Positions 16,298 through 25,300 of a DNA stretch of 64,000 nucleotides are shown here, piece after piece (position 1 is the stretch's first letter; every line of letters starts with the position of its first letter). Below the pieces are notes generated by a model. That model was given only the letters and a program-made list of their open reading frames with translations, was not told the DNA's origin and did no database searches. Source of the DNA: Paenibacillus marchantiophytorum (GTDB taxonomy: Bacteria > Bacillota > Bacilli > Paenibacillales > NBRC-103111); the NCBI RefSeq assembly GCF_014640555.1, contig NZ_BMHE01000007.1, forward strand, positions 62,001 to 126,000. Direction: 5' to 3'. The translations under genes and the position numbers were made by a program.

Positions 16298-19200
16298 TTA
16301 CAACGCATTCACAATTACCTTGTGTTTGCCGCTTACGATCATTCCATGCGGCATCACAGGCAAGCGATTCACATCAAGTTCCTGTCTTTCGCCATCTTCC
16401 AATTTATAGACCGTCATATAAAGCTTCTCTACATGGCTGATCGTTCGAATTGATTTCAATAAAGCATAAAAGACCGAAGGATGAATTTGTTGCCCAATTT
16501 CCCAACCTTTGCCATCGAAATTGCCAGTCAGCGGATCCAAAAAGCGATTCAGTTTATCCAACGCCTGAATTTCGGTTGCCACAACTGCGTCCATCCCTTC
16601 GACAGCGACAATGGCTGAGACGGATATTTCCATATACACAGGCTCGATAACTTGCAGCCGTTCTGGGAAAGCGACCAAACTTGAAGCCCGCTGAATGATA
16701 TAGCGCTCCACCTGCTTCTTCAGTTCCGGGAACGTGGAGCTGCCGCTTTGCCCTTCTTTCGGTAAAATAACAAGCGTCATCGCGCCGATTTCTTTGTTCA
16801 TATAGGCATTGCGATTCGGTATGCAGGTGACTTTGGCGATGTTGGGATAAGCTTCGCGAGCCAGCCACTCATAATCTTTGGAAGAGACGGCCCGATCCCG
16901 ATGCTTGAGCAGCTCAGGTCCTCGCTGTAAAGCCGATTCCAGCTTCTCAGGCTGGCATCCCCCAGACGCAGGCTCTGGGTTGAACACCTCACCTACAAAG
17001 GCGATGGAATCCTGCATCTGAATAATTTCACGAGCCGCGACATTCCCGATCTGTCCAGCCGTGACTTGATACGTCACTTTCAACTGCTCCAGCCCTCCCT
17101 TGGGAGGGTGCATGCCATGAACTCCATCACCCACCCGTATGCGGCCAAAGGTGCGATCTATCATATAATGACGATCCCGATAGCCGGAATCCGCCATTTG
17201 GCGAACCGCCGTCCAGCGCACCCAGAGCTGCAGCAGGTTGCCTTCCGAATCCCGGCTAACCTCCATCAGCGGAGTTCCTGCCTGCTCGTATTCAGCAATT
17301 TCTTCCTCCGTGACGAACTCGGTCTCATCCACCCAGACCTCTTCCGAAACAATTTGATTGCGGCTAAGCTGGTACTCAAGCTCTTCCAATCCTTTGGAAT
17401 CAGGAACTTCGCCAATGATGGTCTCCTGCTGCAGCACTTGCACCGTATTCATATACATACCTTGGATGGTAGGAATCTGCACGCTGCCTGTTAAGTCATC
17501 ATACTTGTCATCCCGATTCACCGCGCGAATCCAGTAGCCGTCTCGGCCAAACAGAGAGACTCCCGCAAAATCCGCAGGACCTACGAACTGTATCGTACCG
17601 CTCTGCGTTAAACCGTTCGTTGCATCCAGGACCTTGAGCGCCGCCCATTCCGGCGGATTGCCAGGCAGCAACCCTGAGCGCAAATATTCCCATTCCAGCA
17701 AAGGAAGATCCTGCTCGGAGAAACGCTGCTGCTTAACTGAGATAAACAATGAAATCGGACCTCGCACCGGCGGCGTATCAAAAGCAAGGTGCAAAGCAGG
17801 ATGACTGCCCTGCAGCGGCTGAAAAGGCTCGAAACCTCCCTCAAGCTGCCGGCTATGCCGCGTCTGATCGACAAAAACAGTGTTATTCAGCGCTAAACAA
17901 TGTTCGGCTTGATACATGCGATCATCGTATTGATACGATAACGTCACCTCATTAATCCAAGGTGAAAGATAGATCGCTTGTGCCACATAGGCATTCTCAA
18001 TATGCAGAATACGCGCCCGAATCCACCAATTGTCATTCCCGTTCACATAGGTCGCTTCCAAATTAGTTGGACAGCGGAAGTGAATGTCCTTGCGCACCTT
18101 ATGCTCCTGGGGATAATAAAACAGCTTCTCAGCTTCTTTCTCCACCTCAAGCCGCACCCAACTGGAACCGTTCCAATACTCCCAAGCAACTTGGATGACC
18201 GTAACATGCGTGACCGGCGGCTTGTCGAACTTGGATTTTTTCATCACCATTTTCCAATCCACTTGTTCGATCAGCTCGGGCTGAAAACGGTTCTGAATCG
18301 CTTGCAGCTCGAAACTCAACTTGATATCGCCGTCTTTTTTCGTAAACACTTCCTGACTCCCGATATAAAAAGAGCCATAAAGCGCAAATTGATCACCAAA
18401 TGGGTAAAATCCTGTCGGATCAGCAGCGATATCGTTATAAAACATCAAATCAGGCTGAATGCCACCCGTTTCTAGAGGATCGATATAGTCTGTTTTGAAC
18501 GAAATGTGGTCCATCGACAGTTTGCTGTCTGCTAACGTTTGGCCATCTGCCAATAGCGGTTTGAGGCGGCATTGAATAAAGCGCCCTGCCGTTCCGTTCA
18601 CTTCCTTCAAAGCAAGCTCCCCTGCTTCCTCTTTGAGAAGAATCACCCGATTGCCTTTGGCCGACACATGGCTGAACGGCTGCCAACCGTCCTCAGTCGC
18701 ATACAGCCACTCCGTCAAGGCAGGGTCAGCCAATTGTTTGGACATGGACAGTTCATCAAATCGCCGTTTGGAATTGCGGAATTCAATTTCGATACGCGCC
18801 GTACTGGAGATGGTAAAAAGCGAGCTGTGCTGCAAATAAATCGCATGCTCCTGCAAATTATCGCCATCCTGCAAGCTGAATAGCTTGGTAGGATAGGCCT
18901 GTCCCTGCCGGGATGCGCGAACGAACTCATCGGGCACATGAATAATCTTATCTTGTTTTAGACTTGTCATGAAGACATCTGTCAGCAATGCAGGGGTTAA
19001 AAGCGCACTGCGAGCGGTCTCGTACAGGATGTAACCATCCTCAGCAGCAGCCGCGACTTGCGTTCCTGTCGCAATAAAAACCGACTCCTTGGTCCCTTCG
19101 TTCAATGCAAATGTCACATAGCTGCTGGCCGGCCGTGCCGGGAGCAAGGTCACATCGAACATATTCAGGAAAGAGATCAGGTTCTTCGTAGGCACTCGAT

Positions 19201-19372
19201 TCAACCGCTTGATATTATCATGAAACATGTCTGCGAACATGAAGAACAGCGCTGAACCAGGATCTGGATTCTCCGGTGTGAAACGCCACTCCGGTGTATA
19301 ATAAGGCGCCATTTCTTTCATTTGCACAATCAGATTAGGAATGTCTCTTGGATCAATTTTGGGAGGTTGCAC
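16298..19372 (-). CDS. eCIS baseplate J-like protein, large form
   Basis: 1024 residues, the larger wedge component. The N-terminus carries YTPEWRFTPENPDPGSALFF, the analogue of the EHDPGITLLEL block in the smaller J protein. Near the C-terminus are RIRVGDGVHGMHPPKGGLEQ, HRDRAVSSKDYEWLAREAYP and IAKVTCIPNRNAYMN, the conserved J/gp47 core. The start is GTG after GAGGTGGAG. It is flanked by gp25 upstream and the second J protein downstream, matching Afp9-Afp11-Afp12 order. Structural, no enzymatic motif. Confidence 0.9.
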   Translation of the reverse strand: MQPPKIDPRDIPNLIVQMKEMAPYYTPEWRFTPENPDPGSALFFMFADMFHDNIKRLNRVPTKNLISFLNMFDVTLLPARPASSYVTFALNEGTKESVFIATGTQVAAAAEDGYILYETARSALLTPALLTDVFMTSLKQDKIIHVPDEFVRASRQGQAYPTKLFSLQDGDNLQEHAIYLQHSSLFTISSTARIEIEFRNSKRRFDELSMSKQLADPALTEWLYATEDGWQPFSHVSAKGNRVILLKEEAGELALKEVNGTAGRFIQCRLKPLLADGQTLADSKLSMDHISFKTDYIDPLETGGIQPDLMFYNDIAADPTGFYPFGDQFALYGSFYIGSQEVFTKKDGDIKLSFELQAIQNRFQPELIEQVDWKMVMKKSKFDKPPVTHVTVIQVAWEYWNGSSWVRLEVEKEAEKLFYYPQEHKVRKDIHFRCPTNLEATYVNGNDNWWIRARILHIENAYVAQAIYLSPWINEVTLSYQYDDRMYQAEHCLALNNTVFVDQTRHSRQLEGGFEPFQPLQGSHPALHLAFDTPPVRGPISLFISVKQQRFSEQDLPLLEWEYLRSGLLPGNPPEWAALKVLDATNGLTQSGTIQFVGPADFAGVSLFGRDGYWIRAVNRDDKYDDLTGSVQIPTIQGMYMNTVQVLQQETIIGEVPDSKGLEELEYQLSRNQIVSEEVWVDETEFVTEEEIAEYEQAGTPLMEVSRDSEGNLLQLWVRWTAVRQMADSGYRDRHYMIDRTFGRIRVGDGVHGMHPPKGGLEQLKVTYQVTAGQIGNVAAREIIQMQDSIAFVGEVFNPEPASGGCQPEKLESALQRGPELLKHRDRAVSSKDYEWLAREAYPNIAKVTCIPNRNAYMNKEIGAMTLVILPKEGQSGSSTFPELKKQVERYIIQRASSLVAFPERLQVIEPVYMEISVSAIVAVEGMDAVVATEIQALDKLNRFLDPLTGNFDGKGWEIGQQIHPSVFYALLKSIRTISHVEKLYMTVYKLEDGERQELDVNRLPVMPHGMIVSGKHKVIVNAL

Positions 19373-19421
19373 AGCTCCACCTCCTCTCTGAATGTATCGT
19401 CATCGCTTCTGCAGCCTCTTT

Positions 19422-19823
19422 CTATTTGGAACCCTCATATAAGTAAAATGGATAAACTTGGTTAAATAAATTGTTCGTCGTGCGGACTACATACGCAATT
19501 CGGATCATCACTTTAGCGGGATCATCCGCTTCCGGTACGGCTTTTACTTCCACTTCATGAACTCTCGGTTCCCAGTTTCTGATCGCCTCGACAATATTGC
19601 TTTCGAGCAAATGCAGCGATGTATCATCCGTCATGCCAAAAATAAATTCCTGAACGCCGCAGCCAAATTTCGGCCGCATGACCCGTTCCCCTTGTGTCGT
19701 GCCAAGGATCACGCGAATCGCTTCAGCAATGTCTTCTTCATACTCGGACATTCGGATTCTCCCCGTAGCAGGATCAACCTGAATCGGGAATTTCCACCCG
19801 CGTCCCAAAAATGCCTCCGACAT
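19422..19823 (-). CDS. eCIS baseplate protein, GPW/gp25 family (Afp9-like)
   Basis: 133 residues, normal length for the family. Diagnostic blocks: FPIQVDPATGRIRMSEYEEDI near the start, IRVILGTTQGERVMRPKFGC in the middle with the conserved EPR-like loop written as GERVMRPKFG, then VQEFIFGMTDDTS. gp25 links the central hub to the wedges and starts sheath assembly in T4-like machines. It is encoded between the spike gene and the first J-like protein. Confidence 0.93.
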   Translation of the reverse strand: MSEAFLGRGWKFPIQVDPATGRIRMSEYEEDIAEAIRVILGTTQGERVMRPKFGCGVQEFIFGMTDDTSLHLLESNIVEAIRNWEPRVHEVEVKAVPEADDPAKVMIRIAYVVRTTNNLFNQVYPFYLYEGSK

Positions 19824-19840
19824 CCCCGCTTCGCCCCTCG

Positions 19841-20566
19841 CTAATTAATTTTGACCATGCTGCCCTTAATATTAATAATGCCATCCGATTTCAAATCGAG
19901 CGTTGCGCCTGCCTTCAGAGCCATGGTCGCAGATGCTTCGATGTTAATTTGTGTCGATTTAATTTTAATTTCTTTGGAACTCTCAATGGCTACATCGCCT
20001 TTGGCATTCATCGTGATTTTGGAACTGCTGCTTACCACAGAAATCTCATTGGCCGAGCCGCCTTTGATCGTGATCTTGTTATTGCCGCTCTGATCGGCGA
20101 TCGTAATGCTGTCATCCTTATCTTTGAGCTCGATGATTTGACCTTTTTTCGTTTTGATCGTAATGCTCTCATCACCGCTCTTATCATTGAAAGCTAATTC
20201 ATGACCGGAACGTGATTTGATCATCCGCAAATCATTCTTCTCCGCAGGCGCAGGCGGCATATTCTTAGGATTCCAAAGCATACCGATCACGAAAGGTTGA
20301 CGCAGCTCCCCTAGATGGAAAGCAACCAACACCTCATCATTCACTTCCGGAATGAACAGACTGCCCATATCTTTGCCGCCCATGAACGTCGCGATACGCA
20401 CCCAATCTGTCTCCGTATCCGTTTCCTGCATGGGAAGCTTGAGCTTCACTCGCCCCATTTTATCGGGATCATTATTATTAGTAACTACGGCTACCATGAC
20501 ACCGCCAATTTTCTGGCTGGCAAAGTCCGTCACACCGCCTATCGTAATATCGGGAGCCTTGAACAT
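19841..20566 (-). CDS. eCIS spike protein, gpV/gp5-VgrG C-terminal type
   Basis: 241 residues. An N-terminal OB-fold domain (about 20-100) has the family pattern MGRVKLKLPMQETDTETDWVRI and SLFIPEVNDEVLVAFHLG. It is followed by a repeat-rich beta-helix (about 125-241) with alternating ITIK/IEIK-type strands ending in INIKGSMVKIN, the needle that pierces the target membrane. In Afp-type systems hub and spike are one VgrG-like protein (Afp8). Here they are two genes overlapping by one base with the gpD-like gene. No separate PAAR tip protein was found. Confidence 0.92.
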   Translation of the reverse strand: MFKAPDITIGGVTDFASQKIGGVMVAVVTNNNDPDKMGRVKLKLPMQETDTETDWVRIATFMGGKDMGSLFIPEVNDEVLVAFHLGELRQPFVIGMLWNPKNMPPAPAEKNDLRMIKSRSGHELAFNDKSGDESITIKTKKGQIIELKDKDDSITIADQSGNNKITIKGGSANEISVVSSSSKITMNAKGDVAIESSKEIKIKSTQINIEASATMALKAGATLDLKSDGIINIKGSMVKIN

Positions 20567-21657
20567 TATACCGCATTCCCTCCAATCTGAAAGCGAGTTG
20601 TATAGCCTTCATCATCAAAAATATGCGTCGCTCCAGTCACATAATAGGGCTGATCAAACTTCTTGCCGACACCATCCAGCTTCATGTAGCGCCCGGCACG
20701 GATTTCCGGTATCCCGATACATTCCCCTGTCCCGCTGATCAGTTTCATAGCCCGCCTGTTCAGCAGCGCATCTGCATAGGTTTTGGCTTCTTCAGCCGAT
20801 GCGGCATTCGTATAAATATGCTCCACGAACTTCCCCTTCGCTGCCAGTAAATCTTTCCCTGTCTTGGCGTTTGAACCAAGCTTAGCTATCGTGCCCGATT
20901 CCCCCTGGATGACCTTGAGCTCTTTATTGTCCCAAGCCCTGACAGTCACGCCAGTAATCTGCTCGGACAGATTCATATCAATGGTCAAGTTGCGCAGGGT
21001 TTTACCCATTTCCAGCGTCATCACAGCCGTCATATCTGTCAGGGGCTTGCGAAAGTATACATTTTTGCCGACAACGAAGAAGTCATAATTGACCAGATTC
21101 GCTAAGTTTTGAATAAAATGATAATCATTTATTTGACTCTGAGAAATCGTCGGAAACTCCGTCGTTGTCGCATCGATTTGCGTCTTGGCGCCATATTCCT
21201 TGGCAATTTCCGTAACCACATCGCTGTATTTCTTCTTATTCCAGGAACGCGACTTCGTCCCCTTCATCATCAAATAAGACATATCCATCCCCCGTATAAT
21301 AAGACCTGGCGAACCATCCTCAGGAAAATCCACAACGACCGACGTAATATACCCTGTAAAAACGGGCGTAAATTTATCGACATAACCCAAGCTGATATCA
21401 ATGGCTTTCCCTAAGGCAAAATCGGAGAGCCACTGGAAATCATTCTTCGTGATGTCGTATGCGTTCGTAATACGAAAAGAAAACGAGTCCGCTGTACCAT
21501 CAATGGACGTATCCACACGGATCGTCGCAATGGCAATGCTGTCCGAAATCTTCGTACCATCAACGGTGATCAAATAGGCGGGAGAGAAAAATTCTTTATA
21601 TTTTTTGGCTAGATCATCATAAGTAAAAGAGCTTGTATCCAGTTGTAATGTCGCCAT
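20566..21657 (-). CDS. eCIS hub protein, phage late control gene D-like (gp27/VgrG N-terminal type)
   Basis: 363 residues. The gpD/gp27 fold is indicated by PVFTGYITSVVVDFPEDGSP, LIIRGMDMSYLMMKG, SDVVTEIAKEYG and INDYHFIQNLANLVNYDFFV, which are the usual landmarks of the trimeric hub ring. The end segment YYVTGATHIFDDEGYTTRFQ is also typical. It lies 4 bases after the LysM gene and overlaps the spike gene by one base, so translation is probably coupled. Together with the spike it equals a split Afp8. Confidence 0.92.
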   Translation of the reverse strand: MATLQLDTSSFTYDDLAKKYKEFFSPAYLITVDGTKISDSIAIATIRVDTSIDGTADSFSFRITNAYDITKNDFQWLSDFALGKAIDISLGYVDKFTPVFTGYITSVVVDFPEDGSPGLIIRGMDMSYLMMKGTKSRSWNKKKYSDVVTEIAKEYGAKTQIDATTTEFPTISQSQINDYHFIQNLANLVNYDFFVVGKNVYFRKPLTDMTAVMTLEMGKTLRNLTIDMNLSEQITGVTVRAWDNKELKVIQGESGTIAKLGSNAKTGKDLLAAKGKFVEHIYTNAASAEEAKTYADALLNRRAMKLISGTGECIGIPEIRAGRYMKLDGVGKKFDQPYYVTGATHIFDDEGYTTRFQIGGNAV

Positions 21658-21661
21658 ACGA

Positions 21662-22288
21662 TCAATCCAATCTTGGGACCGAAATGCGGCGTCCCGTGAC
21701 CACTTTGAGTGGGTTATCTATGTGATTGGCCTTGGCGATTTCCCGCCAGAGACTCGGGTCTTCATATTCATGAGCTGCCAGCATCCAGAGCTGGTCGCCC
21801 TGTTTCAGCATCTTCTGTTTCGTACGATCTGCCGAATGCCGGGGTATCGTTTGCAATTGCTCTTTCTTGCTGTGCCAGGAGCGGAATACGACATTGAGCT
21901 TCGCCCGGACTGGAACGCCCGTATCTAGAAACATCGTAAACTGTTGTGTCACTTTCTCTACAACCCCTTTGAAATCCAAGGAGCCCCACACGAATCGGCA
22001 AATGGGAGGTGCATGCAGCTCTTTCTCTACATCCAATAACCCAGAAATTTTCTTCGTATAGTTACGAACATCCGTCCCTTTTTCATAGGTGTCAAAATAA
22101 AAATCCATCGAGAGCGTTGTCGTTCCGCCGCTCACGAATTGGCCGATGGGCATGGACAAACCAGGCACTGTTTTCCAAGAGTAGCTGTTTTTCGTGTCGA
22201 GCGTGTATTCACCAGGGTTGAATAATACGGGGACGGTCTCTTTGCTGTTGCCCTTGTCTACGATAATTACCGCTTTCTTGAGTGCCAT
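21662..22288 (-). CDS. eCIS LysM-domain protein (Afp7-like)
   Basis: 208 residues. The N-terminal domain (ETVPVLFNPGEYTLDTKNSY, then MDFYFDTYEKGTDVRNYTKK) is the conserved domain of tube-associated baseplate proteins in eCIS. The C-terminal ~50 residues form a LysM motif (QLWMLAAHEYEDPSLWREIAK ending in ISVPRLD). In T4 the equivalent is gp53, which clamps wedges to the hub. It lies between the tape-measure candidate and the hub gene, the usual order. Confidence 0.92.
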   Translation of the reverse strand: MALKKAVIIVDKGNSKETVPVLFNPGEYTLDTKNSYSWKTVPGLSMPIGQFVSGGTTTLSMDFYFDTYEKGTDVRNYTKKISGLLDVEKELHAPPICRFVWGSLDFKGVVEKVTQQFTMFLDTGVPVRAKLNVVFRSWHSKKEQLQTIPRHSADRTKQKMLKQGDQLWMLAAHEYEDPSLWREIAKANHIDNPLKVVTGRRISVPRLD

Positions 22289-22321
22289 TCCTGTCAGTCC
22301 TTCCTATCGAAGTATGTAAGA

Positions 22322-25300
22322 TTATAGTCCTCGGCGCTGCCGTTCGAACTTCATTTTTTTCTCGATTTCGCGGTAGACCTTGTCCGCGATTTTGGCGATG
22401 TCGAGCTGCGGCAGCTCCTTGATCAGTTCCTGCAGCTGCTCTTCACTCAGCTTAGGAGTACCCTCCGGGACTACTAGTGTTGGAGCCGCCTCTTGATCTG
22501 CGCTGGCTTTGGTGCGCAGCCAGTCCATCTCGAGCGGAGCCACGGCTAGCGCGCTGGGCTCGGCCGCGCTTGCGGTTGCGCTTGTCGCTGGAGCCCACTT
22601 GTGCTCCAACGAGGTTGGTTGCGAGGCCGCCGGGTAATCCGGCCTCGCGGACGCCATGCTGCTCATTGGCAGCATGGTTGCTGCTGCGGGGGCGCCTGGC
22701 TGGGCGCCCCGTGGTTGCCGCTGCACCTGCGTGCCCAGCGGCTTGGCCGTTATAGCAGCCATCGGTTGGCTGCTGCTGTGGGTCAGGCCGATGCTGCGCT
22801 GCGCGTCGGCAATTGCTGCGGCAGGCGAAGCCGCAGCCGCCCCCGCAGGAGCAGCGCGAAGCGCTCCTGCTCTGCTCGCCAACAGCGGCATGACACGCGG
22901 TGTCATGCTCACGGGCTGGCGAGCCATCGGTGCGCGCTCCTCTTCCAGCGCGCTCACTCTAGCCCTGATGGTTCGTTCCACCCAATCCGACTGCACGCCT
23001 GCGGCTTCAGCCGGATTCTCCGAACCATTCCCCCTCCGCTGTGCGCGTTCCCCTTCATCGACAACTGCTTGTCTCTGAAGATGCTCGACTTGCACCTCGC
23101 TGCCAAGTTCTCCGCCAGACGTACGCTTGCTGCGTTTGGCTCTGACAACCTCAGCTCGATCATTTTCCTCGCCGCCAACGCCAGATTCAGCTTGCCGGTT
23201 TACGAAGCTGTTCCTCGTTAATACTCTCTCAACGCCAGCTTGCCCCTGCCTTAATTGCTCCCTAACTTGATTTACGCGGGAGGGCTGCTCTGTTCTTCTA
23301 ATGATGTCAACTGGTTTGAGACTTAAGGTTTCCGCTAAGCCAGATCTTTCATTTCCGACACTTCTCTGTGTCCCGCTAGCCGCTGCTCTGCTTTCTTCCA
23401 TTCGTCCTTCTGTAACTTTCCTCCATATAGAGGGAAAAGAAGGGCGGTTATCGGGCTCTTTCTGACTAAGCAATCTCATCTGTCTGCCATTCGATCTACC
23501 ATCGGAAATCAGACCTAATCCAGCCACCCTTATACTGTTTCGTGCCACTCTGGCAGCTATATCCGTTGCTAGAGTACCTACTGCCGAGCGGCTCAGTTCC
23601 CTAATTCCAGAAGCTTCTCCTACTGACAACAATCGCTCTTGATTTGCCTGAATGTCGATTCGTCCAGCTCCGGAAGAAGGAGTAAGAAATACTCGCTCTG
23701 GTCCGTTATTTTGGAGCACCGAGGCAGACTTTCTCTGTGCTTGTGCCTGATTAACTCCGTTTAACTTCAAGTTGGTCTTTGCCGCAACTAACCTTGGCAG
23801 CCTTTGTCTTGCTGTAGACTCAGATGTCCGCGGTGGCTCCACTATCAAATTAGTTAAACTGGCTACTGCTATTTTCGCAGCGAGTTCTACAGCCAAAGAT
23901 CTATGAACTGCTGAACCTTGCACGACCGATCGTGCGTTGGTTTCAATCTCATTAAGCTCGTTCGAATCTTGGTTTTGAGCTTGAACTTGGTGTTGCACTT
24001 GATTCTGATTCTGGCTCTGTACTTGATTGTGTAGTTTGTTCTGTATTTGATCCTGTATTTGTTCCTGTACTTGTTCCTGTATTTGTTCCTGTACTTGTTC
24101 CTGTACTTGTTCCTGTAGTTGATCCTGTACTTGTTCCTGCATTTGACTCTGTAATTGTTCTTGTATTCGATTCTGCACTTGATTCTGTACTTGTTCCTGT
24201 AATTGATTCTGTACTTGAATCTGTGCTTGATCCTGCATTTGACTCTGTACTTGATTCCGTACTTGATCCTGTACTTGTTCCTGCATTTGATTCTGTACTT
24301 GATTCCGTACTTGTTCCTGCATTTGATTCTGTACTTGATTCCGTACTTGTTCCTGCATTTGACTCTGTACTTGATTCTGTGCTTGTTCCTGCAATTGATT
24401 CTGTACTTGATTCTGTACTTGTTCCTGTAGTTGTTCCTGCATTTGACTCTGTACTTGATTCCGTACTTGATCCTGCACTTGTTCCTGCATTTGATTCTGC
24501 ACTCGACTCTGCACTTGTTCCTGCACTTGTTCCAGCATTTGACCCTGCTCTTGGCCAGTCAACAACCCTGTTGGAGAAGAGTTCCGAAAAACGCGTTCCA
24601 CATTTTGCAACTGACTACTAGCTTGCGCATTAGCCCTGTAGCTTTGTAAGGGACCAATTTGCCCTAGTTGGTTGAAACTATTGGCAGTTTCTTTTGCAGA
24701 TGTCTCAGAAGGTATACGATCTACAACTATCCTTTTTCCTGTTGATGTTGTCAGTGGATCTGCGTTTTGTTTAATGAACTGCGAGTTATGGAAGGGTTCT
24801 CCTGAATTCTCATGTCTGGAAGCACTACGGAAAATACGCTGATTTCCCTGCACAATCGTGCTGGCTTGCACACTGGCACGGTATCCTTCCAACGGATGGC
24901 TCGATGTTACTTTCTCAAGGCCGCTTCCCCTCACAATTGTAGATACCACAGAAGACGTACGTTTCGGTTGGATAGAGCTCTGAATAGAAGGTGCTAAAAA
25001 AACCTCATCTTGTTGACGCGACTGGCGGTTAGGCTTTTCCTTCTGTGTAAATGAAGAGGTATGACTTCTGCTATTTTGGATACTCTCATCTCGTATCATT
25101 CGCGGACTGCGTCCTGTCATGATCGATGAATCTTGGATTCGCTTGGATTGATCGCTTGGAGCTGTATGTGTACTTCTAACCAATGAATCGTTAGAAGAGC
25201 GTTGTCTTGGTTTGTGAACAAGCTGAGTCAGCCATTGTTCATTGCTTTGAATCTTCCCGCCTGCTTCTCCCTTAATCTCACTCCCATTCACTTTTCTGTG

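Noticed and set aside
23985..24540. CRISPR-like array or repeat ORFs on the plus strand
   Set aside because: The 12-bp units are contiguous with no spacers, and they encode an ordered Gln repeat inside a long minus-strand gene. The plus-strand open frames are by-products of the period-12 DNA.
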